A stretch of 64,000 bases of DNA from JAOABP01 sp964590395 (GTDB lineage Bacteria > Hydrothermota > Tepidihabitantia > Tepidihabitantales > Tepidihabitantaceae), in NCBI GenBank assembly GCA_964590395.1, contig CAZPVT010000017.1:32126-96125 (forward strand). Reading direction: 5' to 3'. A model generated the notes under the pieces. That model made no database searches. It saw nothing but the letters and a program-made list of their open reading frames with translations, and was not told the origin of the DNA. The position numbers and the translations under genes were made by a program. Within the stretch, counting starts at the first letter, position 1; every line of letters starts with the position of its first letter. Below, in pieces: positions 43,279 to 52,060 of the stretch.

Positions 43279-44184
43279 ATGCCAAACAGGATCAACTCAG
43301 TATTTACGCTCGAAGATGCTTTAATCGCCTATGCTGCCGGAGACAACGGTATCATCCTGAGGACCGCTGATGGCGGTGCAACCTGGGAAAAACTAAAAAT
43401 ACCTACATCAGTCAATATCTATAGTGTCTGTTTTCCCGGACAGGGAATGCTCGGCTATGCCTGCGGTGACAAAGGCACGATTCTAAAAACCGAGGATGAA
43501 GGACAAACATGGCAGATTCTGTCATCTGGCACCAATGTTGATCTCAGAATAATAAAATTTCCGACATCACCCCAGGTAGGCTATATTGCTGGTGACCGTG
43601 GTGTGGTAATGCGTACATCAAACTATGGTAAAACCTGGGAGAAACTGATAACCGCTACCGAAGAAAAAATTATGGATATCCATTTTCCCGCGGATGAAAT
43701 GACCGGCTATGCGGTCGGACTGAACGGCACAATTCTCAAAACCACCACCGGTGGCGCACTGTGGTTCTCGCAGACCGGGAATATCAGGGGCCTTGTCGCC
43801 CACACCCATTTTACCGCGGTGCATTTTCCGGCTGATGACCGGGTGGGTTTTGTTACCACCAGCTCCGGCAAGGTATTTTTCACCCCTGACGGTGGTGAAA
43901 ACTGGCGCCCATTACCGATCGAATTACCTTTACCGCCACTTTACTCATTGGATATGCGTCACGATACGATGGCAGGTTTCTGTGTCGGGGCTCAGGGAAC
44001 GGTGATTCATACTTTGGACGGTGGCGAAACCTGGGAACAGATATATCCGGGAACAACCAAAGACCTTTTTAGTATTCGTTTCTTTACCGACGGCATAATC
44101 GGCGTTATCGGTGGCGATGAACTAACTCTATTGATAAGTACTGACTCCGGTTATAACTGGACACCGACAACTGTTAAGGACTGA
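43279..44184 (+). CDS. Ycf48/BNR-type seven-bladed propeller protein without signal peptide
   Basis: 301 aa from the ATG at 43279 (MPNRINSVFTLEDALIAYAAGD). An in-frame TTG at 43231 precedes the -35 and adds a His-rich, non-hydrophobic stretch, so I reject it. Seven repeats of about 42 residues carry a GYAxGDxGTILKTxDGGxTW motif (GDNGIILRTADGGATW, GDKGTILKTEDEGQTW, GDRGVVMRTSNYGKTW, GLNGTILKTTTGGALW and so on), as in photosystem II assembly factor Ycf48. Relatives are normally exported; here neither a signal peptide nor a sorting domain is seen, so the protein should be cytoplasmic unless the gene is 5'-truncated. Function unknown. Confidence 0.75.
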   Translation: MPNRINSVFTLEDALIAYAAGDNGIILRTADGGATWEKLKIPTSVNIYSVCFPGQGMLGYACGDKGTILKTEDEGQTWQILSSGTNVDLRIIKFPTSPQVGYIAGDRGVVMRTSNYGKTWEKLITATEEKIMDIHFPADEMTGYAVGLNGTILKTTTGGALWFSQTGNIRGLVAHTHFTAVHFPADDRVGFVTTSSGKVFFTPDGGENWRPLPIELPLPPLYSLDMRHDTMAGFCVGAQGTVIHTLDGGETWEQIYPGTTKDLFSIRFFTDGIIGVIGGDELTLLISTDSGYNWTPTTVKD

Positions 44185-44198
44185 TATCAAAAAAATTC

Positions 44199-44226
44199 TT
44201 GACATAAATGTATTGGGGTTTATACT
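44199..44226 (+). promoter_or_regulatory. Promoter for acs operon
   Basis: TTGACA (44199-44204), 16-nt spacer, TATACT (44221-44226). Leader about 40 nt with AAAAGGAGG before the acs ATG. Confidence 0.8.
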
Positions 44227-44272
44227 GAAAACTCCGGTTAATTTGAAAAAAATATAAAAAGGAGGATATAAA

Positions 44273-46174
44273 ATGGCAGATGAGCCGAAATTCTATGAAC
44301 CGCCCAAGGAGTTAGTAGAAAACTCCAATATTATGGCGTTTATGAGAAAACATAACATCAAGACACTTGACGAACTGCTGACACGGGCAAAAGACCTCGA
44401 CTGGTACTGGGGGAAAATAGCAAAGGAACTGGAATGGTTTAAACCTTTTGAACGCGTAATAGACGAATCGCAAGCACCATTCTACAAATGGTTTATCGGT
44501 GGGCTCTTTAACATCGTCCATAACTGCCTTGACCGGCATATGAAAACCACTGTTAAAGACAAAATCGCCTACATCTATCACTCTGAACCCGGAGAAAGAG
44601 AAATCTGGACCTATGCGAAACTCTATCAGGAGGTCAATAAACTTGCCGATGCTCTGAAAAAATTGGGTGTTAAAAAAGGTGACCGGGTAACCATCTATCT
44701 ACCGATGATTCCGCAGTTGCCGGTCGCAATGCTTGCCTGTGCAAAACTTGGCGCGATCCACTCTGTGGTCTTCTCCGGTTTCTCCTCTGTCTCTCTGCGT
44801 GATCGAATCCAAGACGCGGAAGCAAAGGTACTGATCACTGCTGATGGTGGGTATCGTCGAGGCAAGTTAGTTACCCTTAAAGCGAACTCCGACCCCGCAC
44901 TTGACGAGTGCCCATCTATCGAACACTGCATCGTCTACAAGCGGGCTGGCAATGCGGTTAATATGAAATCGGGCAGGGACCTCTGGTGGCACGATTTGAC
45001 CGAAACCGAAGCAACCGAGTGCCCAACTGAACAACTGGACCCTGAAGATATGCTTTACATTCTTTACACCTCCGGCACAACCGGCAAACCTAAGGGTGTT
45101 GTCCATGTCCATGGTGGATATGCGGTTGGAACTTATACCACTATGAAATTCGTCTTTGATGTTAAACCTGAAGATATCTACTGGTGTGCGGCGGACATTG
45201 GCTGGGTAACAGGACATTCCTATATCGTTTATGGCCCACTGCTAAACGGTGCTACCTCTATCATTTACGAGGGTGCGCCTGACTATCCGGCACCAGACCG
45301 CTGGTGGTCGATAATTGAACAGGAAAAGGCAACCATTCTCTATACTTCACCTACCGCAATCAGAATGTTTATGCGTTTTGGTGAAGAACACCCGGCAAAA
45401 CACAATCTTTCATCACTCCGGCTCCTTGGTTCGGTGGGCGAACCAATCAATCCTGAAGCCTGGCGCTGGTACCGAAAAAATATCGGCGGCGACCGGTTGC
45501 AAATAATGGACACCTGGTGGCAGACTGAAACCGGCGCCCATGTAATCTCACCCCTGCCGATCACACCTCTGAAGCCTGGCTCAGCAACCAAACCATTGCC
45601 GGGATATTCGGCTGATGTGGTAACTCAAGAAGGTAATTCAATCAAACCCGGCGAAAATGGCTTTGCTATCCTAACCCGTCCCTGGCCATCAATGCTCCGC
45701 ACCCTTTACAAAGATCCGGACCGCTATATCCAGGCATACTGGTCACGCTTCCCCGGCAAATATCTCACCGGCGATTCCTGTACGATAGACGAAGATGGCT
45801 ACTTCTGTTTCCGTGGACGGGCTGATGAGGTTCTTAATGTCGCTGGACACCGGCTTGGTACCGCGGAAGTTGAATCCGCACTGATTGCTCATCCAGCGGT
45901 TGCTGAAGCCGCGGTTATCGGAATCCCGGACGAGATCAAAGGTGATGTCCCAAAAGCCTATGTCACCCTGAAGGTTGGCTATCAACCTTCTAACACGTTG
46001 GCTGAAGAACTGAAAAAATGGGTAGCCCAGGAAATCGGCCCGATTGCCCGGCCCGAGGCAATTGAATTCCGGGACAAACTACCCAAGACCCGTTCCGGTA
46101 AGATAATGCGTCGGCTTTTGAAAGCTGAGGCTCTGGGCAAACCGGTCGGCGACATCTCAACCCTTGACGACTAA
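44273..46174 (+). CDS. acs: Acetyl-CoA synthetase (AMP-forming)
   Basis: 633 aa, close to the usual 640-650. It converts acetate, ATP and CoA to acetyl-CoA through acetyl-AMP. Motifs: YTSGTTGKPKGVVHVHGGY (P-loop), WCAADIGWVTGHSYIVYGPL, MDTWWQTETGAH (acetate-pocket Trp), YLTGDSCTIDEDGYFCFRGRADEVLNVAGHRL and PKTRSGKIMRRLLK with the Lys that is commonly acetylated. Strong promoter and AAAAGGAGG. Followed by an MFS carrier and malic enzyme on the same strand, suggesting an organic-acid unit. In a fermenter it could also run in the ATP-yielding direction; that is inference. Confidence 0.96.
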   Translation: MADEPKFYEPPKELVENSNIMAFMRKHNIKTLDELLTRAKDLDWYWGKIAKELEWFKPFERVIDESQAPFYKWFIGGLFNIVHNCLDRHMKTTVKDKIAYIYHSEPGEREIWTYAKLYQEVNKLADALKKLGVKKGDRVTIYLPMIPQLPVAMLACAKLGAIHSVVFSGFSSVSLRDRIQDAEAKVLITADGGYRRGKLVTLKANSDPALDECPSIEHCIVYKRAGNAVNMKSGRDLWWHDLTETEATECPTEQLDPEDMLYILYTSGTTGKPKGVVHVHGGYAVGTYTTMKFVFDVKPEDIYWCAADIGWVTGHSYIVYGPLLNGATSIIYEGAPDYPAPDRWWSIIEQEKATILYTSPTAIRMFMRFGEEHPAKHNLSSLRLLGSVGEPINPEAWRWYRKNIGGDRLQIMDTWWQTETGAHVISPLPITPLKPGSATKPLPGYSADVVTQEGNSIKPGENGFAILTRPWPSMLRTLYKDPDRYIQAYWSRFPGKYLTGDSCTIDEDGYFCFRGRADEVLNVAGHRLGTAEVESALIAHPAVAEAAVIGIPDEIKGDVPKAYVTLKVGYQPSNTLAEELKKWVAQEIGPIARPEAIEFRDKLPKTRSGKIMRRLLKAEALGKPVGDISTLDD

Positions 46175-46189
46175 GAATATAACAGTGTT

Positions 46190-46214
46190 GGGTGCCGGCG
46201 TTGAACCGGCACCC
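46190..46214. terminator. Strong hairpin between acs and MFS gene
   Basis: Perfect 9-bp stem GGGTGCCGG/CCGGCACCC with a 7-nt loop. No T-run follows on the plus strand, so it may stabilise the acs mRNA 3' end or reduce read-through rather than terminate. Confidence 0.5.
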
Positions 46215-46249
46215 CGCGCTGAAATTCACTTCTGCACAAGGAGGCAGAA

Positions 46250-47476
46250 ATGTCAGAAAATAAAGTTTTCAACCGCTGGCTGATTGTCATCGGTGCGCTA
46301 CTGGTCCAGTTGTGTCTTGGTGCCATCTACGCCTGGAGTGTATTCCGTAAACCTCTGGAAGGAGAACTCCAGATAACATCAACCCAGGCATCGCTTCCCT
46401 TTTCATTTGTTCTAATTTTCTTTGCCCTTGCTACAGTGCTCGGCGGCAGACTTCAGGACCGGTTTGGACCGCGGATCGTTGCCATTATCGGTGGTATGCT
46501 ACTTGCTCTGGGAATGATCCTTGCCAGTTTTGCCCGTAATATCACTATGCTCGTTGTCGCCTATGGTGTGATCTCCGGCATCGGCATCGGCTTTGCTTAT
46601 GTCTGTCCGATCTCGGCAGGTGTAAAATGGTTTCCAGATAAACGGGGTCTTATCACCGGCCTAGCAGTTGCCGGTTTTGGTGCTGGTGCCTTGGTCGTTG
46701 GACCGCTTGCGCGGGCGATGATCGACTCCTTGGGTGTATTCAACACCTTTCGGTATCTGGGCATTGCCTATTTTGTGCTTATCTTTGTCGGTGCCCTAAT
46801 CCTTCGTAACCCACCCGCGGGCTACAAACCGGCAAACTGGAATCCGCCCCAGCCCAAACCCGGTACCGCGGTGCGAACCGATTTCTCCGCCGGACAGATG
46901 CTCGCAACCATCCAGTTCTACATAATCTGGCTGACCTACTTTGCGGGCTGTGCCACAGGATTAATGATCATTGGCCAGACCTCCCCCATCGCGCAGGAAC
47001 TCGCGGGCTTCAGCAAACAAACTGCTGCACTGGGGGTCAGCGTGCTTGCCATCTTCAATGCGCTCGGCAGAATCGTATGGGGAAGACTATCAGACCTGCT
47101 CGGTAGAACCCGGGCTCTATTTCTGATGTTTCTGATCAACGCCCTTGCCATCATCGGCTATTTTCTAATACCTGCACTGCCGTTCATCTTCTGGATCGGT
47201 ATTGCACTGGTAGGCTCAAGTTTCGGTGGTTACCTGGCAACCTATCCTGCAATCACCGCTGACTTCTATGGTACAAAGAACTCAGGTATAAATTACGGAC
47301 TGGTCTTCACCGCTTATGGTGTTGGTGGACTTCTATCCAATATCTTTGCCCCCCGCATCAAGGAAATCACCGGCAACTACAACGCGGCATTTATCATCAC
47401 CGCGATTCTGTGTCTGATCGCCGGAATAATAATTGTAACCGTCAAACCACCGGCGGTTAAAACCCGTCCGGCGTAA
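46250..47476 (+). CDS. MFS transporter of the oxalate/formate-antiporter (OFA) family
   Basis: 408 aa with 12 predicted membrane helices in two six-helix bundles. The start NRWLIVIGALLVQLCLGAIYAWSVFRKPLE and GRLQDRFGPRIVAIIGGML are typical of the OxlT/OFA group, as are GIGIGFAYVCPISAGVKWFPDKRGLITGLAVAGFGAGAL and GRIVWGRLSDLLGRTRA. Family members exchange small carboxylates such as oxalate, formate or lactate; position between acs and malic enzyme suggests a monocarboxylate or C4 acid, but the substrate is undetermined. AAGGAGG precedes the ATG. Confidence 0.88.
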   Translation: MSENKVFNRWLIVIGALLVQLCLGAIYAWSVFRKPLEGELQITSTQASLPFSFVLIFFALATVLGGRLQDRFGPRIVAIIGGMLLALGMILASFARNITMLVVAYGVISGIGIGFAYVCPISAGVKWFPDKRGLITGLAVAGFGAGALVVGPLARAMIDSLGVFNTFRYLGIAYFVLIFVGALILRNPPAGYKPANWNPPQPKPGTAVRTDFSAGQMLATIQFYIIWLTYFAGCATGLMIIGQTSPIAQELAGFSKQTAALGVSVLAIFNALGRIVWGRLSDLLGRTRALFLMFLINALAIIGYFLIPALPFIFWIGIALVGSSFGGYLATYPAITADFYGTKNSGINYGLVFTAYGVGGLLSNIFAPRIKEITGNYNAAFIITAILCLIAGIIIVTVKPPAVKTRPA

Positions 47477-47492
47477 TCAAAGGAGTAAAATT

Positions 47493-48845
47493 ATGAAAAA
47501 ACTCACCCCGGCAGAAATTGAGCAACTGATTGCTAAGGCAAAAAAACCGGCAGCAGATGCCCTAAAACTTCATCCCTTCTATCGCGGAAAATACCAGGTG
47601 GTCCCCAAATGTGCCATTCGCAACTTTGATGACTTTGCCATCTGGTATACGCCCGGCGTCGCTGCACCTTGCAAGGAAATTCAGAAAGATGTCAACCTCT
47701 CTTTTGCCCATACCAACCGGGCAAATACCATCTGCGTCCTAACAGACGGTACCAGAGTTCTGGGCCTGGGTGATATCGGACCTGAAGCTTCGCTTCCCGT
47801 AATGGAAGGTAAGGCACTTCTGTTTAAATATCTGGGGGGAGTTGATGCGGTGCCGATCGCCATCCGCACCAAAGATCCAGACGAATTTATCCGTACCGCA
47901 AAACTGCTTGAACCTTCGTTCGGCGGATTCAATCTTGAAGACATCGCCCAGCCCAAATGCTTCCGGATTCTTGACACTTTACGGGCAGAACTGGATGTGC
48001 CAGTCTGGCATGACGACCAGCAGGGCACCGCCGCGGTAACCTATGCGGGACTGGCCAACGCCTTAAAGATCGTTGGCAAGGATATCAGAAAGGTCAAAGT
48101 GGCGATGCTTGGCGCCGGTGCCTCCAACATTGCCATTGCCCGGGTAATAATCAAAGGCGGTGTTACACCGGGCAATATCATAATGTGTGACTCCAAAGGC
48201 ACTCTGCACAAAGGCAGAACCGAACTTCAGGAGGAGTTTAAAGAAAAATGGCATATCTGTCAGACCACTAACGATGAAAACATCCGGGGCACAATTGCAG
48301 ACGCGATGAAAGGGGCAGATGTCCTGATTGCCCTATCTACACCCGGACCCGGGATCGTAAAACCAGAGTGGATCAAAACGATGGCAAAAGATCCAATCGT
48401 GTTTGTTTGTGCCAATCCGATTCCAGAAATCTGGCCCTGGGAGGCGATCGAAGCCGGTGCCCGGGTGGTTGCAACCGGGAGAAGCGACTTTCCGAACCAA
48501 GTAAACAACTCACTCGGCTTTCCCGGCATCTTCCGCGGGGCACTGGATGTAAACGCCCGAACCATTACTGATGAGATGTGTATCGTTGCTGCACTGGAAC
48601 TTGCCAAAGTTGCTGAAGACCGGGGATTGCGCGAAGATTATTTAATTCCCACAATGGATGACTGGGAGGTTTTTCCGCGGGAGGCGGTTGCTGTAGGGAT
48701 GAAGGCGATTGAACAGGGAGTTGCCAGGATCATAATGACCAGCGATGAACTGATGAAGACCGCCACCGAAAAAATCAAGCAGGCACGCGAACTAACCCAG
48801 TCGATGATGAAGGCAGGCTTTATCCCGCCTGCGCCCGAGAACTAG
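47493..48845 (+). CDS. Malic enzyme (oxaloacetate-decarboxylating malate dehydrogenase)
   Basis: 450 aa, the short bacterial NAD(P)-type without a phosphotransacetylase domain. It decarboxylates malate to pyruvate with NAD(P)+. Motifs: FAIWYTPGVAAPCKEI (Tyr acid), GLGDIGPEASLPVMEGKALLFK (catalytic Lys), EDIAQPKCF, VWHDDQQGTAAVTYAGLANAL and the Rossmann motif MLGAGASNIAIARVI. AAAGGAG precedes the ATG 16 nt after the transporter, so acs-transporter-malic enzyme is probably one operon. It links C4 acids with the pyruvate/acetyl-CoA node. Confidence 0.96.
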   Translation: MKKLTPAEIEQLIAKAKKPAADALKLHPFYRGKYQVVPKCAIRNFDDFAIWYTPGVAAPCKEIQKDVNLSFAHTNRANTICVLTDGTRVLGLGDIGPEASLPVMEGKALLFKYLGGVDAVPIAIRTKDPDEFIRTAKLLEPSFGGFNLEDIAQPKCFRILDTLRAELDVPVWHDDQQGTAAVTYAGLANALKIVGKDIRKVKVAMLGAGASNIAIARVIIKGGVTPGNIIMCDSKGTLHKGRTELQEEFKEKWHICQTTNDENIRGTIADAMKGADVLIALSTPGPGIVKPEWIKTMAKDPIVFVCANPIPEIWPWEAIEAGARVVATGRSDFPNQVNNSLGFPGIFRGALDVNARTITDEMCIVAALELAKVAEDRGLREDYLIPTMDDWEVFPREAVAVGMKAIEQGVARIIMTSDELMKTATEKIKQARELTQSMMKAGFIPPAPEN

Positions 48846-48892
48846 TTACCTGACGAGTAAATAGCGCACTGCTTCTACTTCTTGTAAGGCCG

Positions 48893-50350
48893 CTACTTAA
48901 TTGATTTTTCCGGCGCTTCGTAATTGGGCGCCTCCTTAATAATGGTGATACTGTGCGGGTGGCTCTCTCTTAAACCTGCATTGGTGATTTTCACAAACCT
49001 TGCCTTACGCTGGAATTCAGGAACTGTCAGACAACCACAGAACCCCATTGCCGCGCGCAATCCGCCCTCAAGTTGAAAAAGCACATCCTTGATACTACCC
49101 CGATAAGGCACCCTACCGACAATGCCCTGCGGAACAAACTCTGCTCCACTCTCCTGAAAATACCTGTCCCAGGAACCCTTCTTCAACGCATCAATTGAAC
49201 CCATTCCTCGATAGACCTTATACCGCCTTCCCTCCAGCAGCACATCCTCGCCCGGACTCTCGTCAGTTCCCGCAAGCAAATTGCCCATCATCACCGAACT
49301 GGCACCAGCCGCAAGCGCCTTGGCAATATCCCCAGAAAAACGGATACCGCCATCCGCAATAACCGGAATCTTATAACCCTTCAGCGCCCGCGCACACTCC
49401 ATTATCGCGGAGAGTTGTGGTACACCAACACCCGCTACCACTCGGGTAGTGCAAATTGAACCAGGACCGATTCCCACCTTTACCCCCGAAACTCCAACCT
49501 TAGCCAGCGCAACCGCCCCTTCTGCGGTCGCCACATTACCCGCAACCAGTTCCACCCGGGGAAACCTCTGCCTTATTGCCCGGGCAGTCTCGATCACCCG
49601 ACTGGAATGGCCATGCGCGGTATCAATCACCACCGCGTCCACCCCGGCGTTAATTAACGCCTTTGCCCTTGCCAATGCCTCTTTACCCACGCCGACCGCT
49701 GCCGCCACCCGGAGCCGGCGCTTATCATCAACCGTGGCAAACGGATACTCCACCCGCTTCAAAATATCTTTAGTAGTGATCAACCCTTTCAATCTACCCT
49801 GCTCATCGACAATCGGCAGTTTCTCCAGACGATGCCTTTTTAAAATCTCCTTTGCCTTCTTCAGATTGGTGCCGACCGGTGCGGTAATAAGGTTATCGCT
49901 GGTCATCACTGCCCGCACCGGTTTTCTCTCATCATCATCAAAAAGTAGGTCCCGCCGGGTAATAATCCCGATTAGCCTACCCTGATCATCAACCACCGGC
50001 AAACCCGAAATATTATGGCGGGCAAACAACTCCAGTGCCTCAGCAATCGATCGCTCCGGGGTGACCACCACGGGCTCGCTAATCATCGAACTCTCTGCCC
50101 GCTTGACCTTTGCCACCTCCTGTGCCTGCTCCTCGATCGTCATATTCTTGTGTATCACACCGATCCCTCCGGCCCGTGCCATCGCGATCGCCATCTTCGC
50201 TTCGGTTACGGTGTCCATCGCGGCGCTTACCAAAGGCAGATGTAACCTGATCCGCCGCGTGAAAAAACTCTCGGTGATCACCTCTGCCGGTAGTACCGCG
50301 GAATAACGCGGCACCAGCAAGACATCATCAAAAGTTAACAACTCTCTCAT
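48893..50350 (-). CDS. guaB: Inosine-5'-monophosphate dehydrogenase
   Basis: 485 aa, full length. It oxidises IMP to XMP, the committed step to GMP. The TIM barrel begins LTFDDVLLVPRYSAVLP; a CBS pair is inserted at about residues 95-205 (ALELFARHNISGLPVVDDQGRLIGIITRRDLL; LKRHRLEKLPIVDEQGRLKGLIT); the active-site loop is GPGSICTTRVVAGVGVPQ with the catalytic Cys; the mobile flap contains YRGMGSIDALKKGS. It starts immediately after the TPR gene stop, so the two are co-transcribed. Confidence 0.97.
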   Translation of the reverse strand: MRELLTFDDVLLVPRYSAVLPAEVITESFFTRRIRLHLPLVSAAMDTVTEAKMAIAMARAGGIGVIHKNMTIEEQAQEVAKVKRAESSMISEPVVVTPERSIAEALELFARHNISGLPVVDDQGRLIGIITRRDLLFDDDERKPVRAVMTSDNLITAPVGTNLKKAKEILKRHRLEKLPIVDEQGRLKGLITTKDILKRVEYPFATVDDKRRLRVAAAVGVGKEALARAKALINAGVDAVVIDTAHGHSSRVIETARAIRQRFPRVELVAGNVATAEGAVALAKVGVSGVKVGIGPGSICTTRVVAGVGVPQLSAIMECARALKGYKIPVIADGGIRFSGDIAKALAAGASSVMMGNLLAGTDESPGEDVLLEGRRYKVYRGMGSIDALKKGSWDRYFQESGAEFVPQGIVGRVPYRGSIKDVLFQLEGGLRAAMGFCGCLTVPEFQRKARFVKITNAGLRESHPHSITIIKEAPNYEAPEKSIK

Positions 50351-51052
50351 CTAAAACTTGCTTTTCAATGCTTCAATATAGGCAAGCCGGATCTTGACCT
50401 CATCTGCCTTGTCAACCGGGATATTGTGGTCCTTGAGGTAACTGCGGTAAATCTCCTCTGCCTTATCCAATAGCCCGGCTTCGCGATAACACCTACCCGC
50501 ACCCAGCAGGGCTTCAAAACCAAGGGGCATAGTTCGGTATTGATTATAAACCGCCTCATAAATCTCCGCGGCGCGAGAATAATTCTCCAACTGCTCTTCA
50601 CAAGCCGCAATACCCATCTTCGCTGCTGGCGTTAGAACTGGATCCCTCTTCGCCTTACGCAGAAAAGTCTCAAACTCCCTCTTCGCTTCGGCTAAACGGG
50701 GTGGCTGGGAACTGAAATAAACCAACCCCAGATAATGATGTGCCCTGATACCGGCATAATCCTTGGGAAAACTACCTGCCAGTTCATTAAGTGCCCGCTC
50801 CGCATATCCCAGATTTCCCTGATAAAGATTAGAAAGCGCGTCCATCAACCGCAACTCCGCTTCCGCATTTCTCATCGGTCTCGGACGGTTCTGAACCAAC
50901 AAAATCACCCCGACGATCACGAATAATCCCACCCCCACTCCGATCCAAAACCGTCTGGGGTTTTCATAATAAAACTCTGCCGCTTTCTCGACAAATTTCT
51001 GAAACCTATCTTCTTTCAATACATCCTTACTGACCCGATGCTTTACTTTCAC
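50351..51052 (-). CDS. Single-span membrane protein with TPR repeats (YfgM-like topology)
   Basis: 233 aa from GTG at 51052, 5 nt after TTAGGAG; an in-frame start at 51082 lacks a site. Residues 1-40 are basic and cytoplasmic, about 36-55 form one membrane helix (RRFWIGVGVGLFVIVGVILLV), and the rest is TPR-like helices outside the membrane (NLYQGNLGYAERALNELAGSFP, AAKMGIAACEEQLENYSRAAEIYEAVYNQYR, GFEALLGAGRCYREAGLLDKAEEIYRSYL). The layout resembles YfgM/TPR_21 proteins that escort exported proteins; no functional residues confirm this. Upstream of guaB and directly downstream of tRNA-Arg, probably read from the tRNA promoter. Confidence 0.8.
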   Translation of the reverse strand: MKVKHRVSKDVLKEDRFQKFVEKAAEFYYENPRRFWIGVGVGLFVIVGVILLVQNRPRPMRNAEAELRLMDALSNLYQGNLGYAERALNELAGSFPKDYAGIRAHHYLGLVYFSSQPPRLAEAKREFETFLRKAKRDPVLTPAAKMGIAACEEQLENYSRAAEIYEAVYNQYRTMPLGFEALLGAGRCYREAGLLDKAEEIYRSYLKDHNIPVDKADEVKIRLAYIEALKSKF

Positions 51053-51097
51053 AGTTACTCCTAATTTAACACCATTCACCAATCATCGTAAACTCGC

Positions 51098-51171
51098 TAC
51101 CCCTGGCCCGACTCGAACGGGCGACCTGCGGTTTAGGAAACCGCTGCTCTATCCTGCTGAGCTACAGGGGT
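51098..51171 (-). tRNA. tRNA-Arg (anticodon CCT)
   Basis: Acceptor ACCCCTG/CAGGGGT, D-arm GCTC/GAGC, anticodon arm GCGGT-TTCCTAA-ACCGC, T-arm GCCCG-TTCGAGT-CGGGC, discriminator A; 74 nt. Confidence 0.96.
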
Positions 51172-51180
51172 GCATATCCC

Positions 51181-51208
51181 ATTATAAATCGCTTTTAACA
51201 AGTGTCAA
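51181..51208 (-). promoter_or_regulatory. Promoter for tRNA-Arg(CCT)
   Basis: Minus strand TTGACA (51208-51203), 16-nt spacer, TATAAT (51186-51181): perfect consensus. The tRNA begins 9 nt later. Confidence 0.85.
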
Positions 51209-51525
51209 GCAGAGAAGTGGTTAGTCAACAGGCGGTTATCCAACGCCACTCCACCTATCATCATAATAATAGCAATCCTCTCGCAGACCATCACCGTCAC
51301 CAGCACATTAACCTTATCTATGGCCCCGGTTACCACCATCTCTAAAACCATCATCTTAACCCTAACCATTACTGGACCGAAAATCGCTCTTATCAGCACA
51401 GACAAAACCCTTTCCTCTGCCTTATCTCCGACTTTACCCGACACCACACCTGACACCAAAACCATAATGACCGACAAAACCCTAACCACTACCGTCCCCA
51501 ATACTGCCCAGAGGGCAGGAATCAA
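51205..51525 (-). CDS. Possible small hydrophobic protein (uncertain)
   Basis: 106 aa from TTG at 51525. The sequence is rich in Val, Met, Ile and Leu with regularly placed charges (GKVGDKAEERVLSVLIRAIFGP, VRVKMMVLEMVVTGAIDKVNVL), giving two or three membrane-helix candidates. For: an open frame with sensible charge spacing, a stop that coincides with the tRNA-Arg -35, and an operator-like direct repeat upstream. Against: no ribosome-binding site, no known family, and low-complexity Val/Met-rich composition that could be the antisense of a Thr/Pro-rich tract. Could also be a decayed gene. Confidence 0.3.
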   Translation of the reverse strand: MIPALWAVLGTVVVRVLSVIMVLVSGVVSGKVGDKAEERVLSVLIRAIFGPVMVRVKMMVLEMVVTGAIDKVNVLVTVMVCERIAIIMMIGGVALDNRLLTNHFSA

Positions 51526-52022
51526 AATCGCACCCAGCGCGCTAATATACTGTATTTCAACAACTTAACCGCAAATTTACCATTTAACTACCATTTATAA
51601 AACTATCCAACCACGCGTTAATCACTGTCCATTTTGGAGTCTGATAAATACGCACAAACAAGCAGAAAAAACAGGGGTTATTATTCCACCTTGAGTCGTA
51701 GAGTGACCGTATAGAGGACAGCAGGAAGTGTGGTTTTTACAGTTGTCTTATTAATGCTAAAGGTTGTTATTTCAATAAGTTATGCCATTTGGGCAATAGC
51801 GAGAATAATCCTGTCTGTTTTAAAAGTTTTTGCGGATTTTTGTCCGGTTTCTAACTAATAGTGCGGGTATATTGGGCAAATGGTGCGGTTATGGTGGTAT
51901 TTCAGTTTGCATTCTGTTTCACTTGGGCGGTACCTATCGAGTGATTATCTTGAATAGCATATTTTGATTTCTCTTCTGTTCTGCAGTAACTTATCAAAGG
52001 AATTGGCTTGCTCAATAAAAAG
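51526..52022. other. AT-rich intergenic region
   Basis: About 500 bp between the uncertain hydrophobic ORF and the promoter at 52023. It holds the 9-mer direct repeat at 51578-51597 and one very short hydrophobic ORF (GTG 51730 to TAA 51858, 42 codons, AGGA upstream) that I do not call as a gene. Base usage differs from the flanking coding DNA; it may contain decayed sequence. Confidence 0.5.
51578..51597. repeat. Direct 9-mer repeat, 11-bp period
   Basis: TACCATTTA at 51578-51586 and 51589-51597. Same geometry (9-mer, 11-bp period) as the pair at 26232-26251, with a different sequence. It lies 50-75 bp upstream of the uncertain minus-strand ORF. Confidence 0.5.
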
Positions 52023-52051
52023 TTGACAGACCAAACCGAACCGATTATCAT
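52023..52051 (+). promoter_or_regulatory. Promoter for PLDc_N-like gene (leaderless)
   Basis: TTGACA (52023-52028), 17-nt spacer, TATCAT (52046-52051); ATG 9 nt later with no Shine-Dalgarno. Confidence 0.75.
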
Positions 52052-52060
52052 CATTGCGGT

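Noticed and set aside
51730..51858. 42-codon hydrophobic plus-strand ORF with AGGA upstream of GTG
   Set aside because: Too short, weak site, no promoter; noted only because the region contains other hydrophobic frames.
50735..52060. CRISPR-like array suggested by repeated ACAAAACCCT and AACCCTAACC words near 51360-51490
   Set aside because: The words are short, irregularly spaced and imperfect; no repeat-spacer periodicity and no cas genes in the window.
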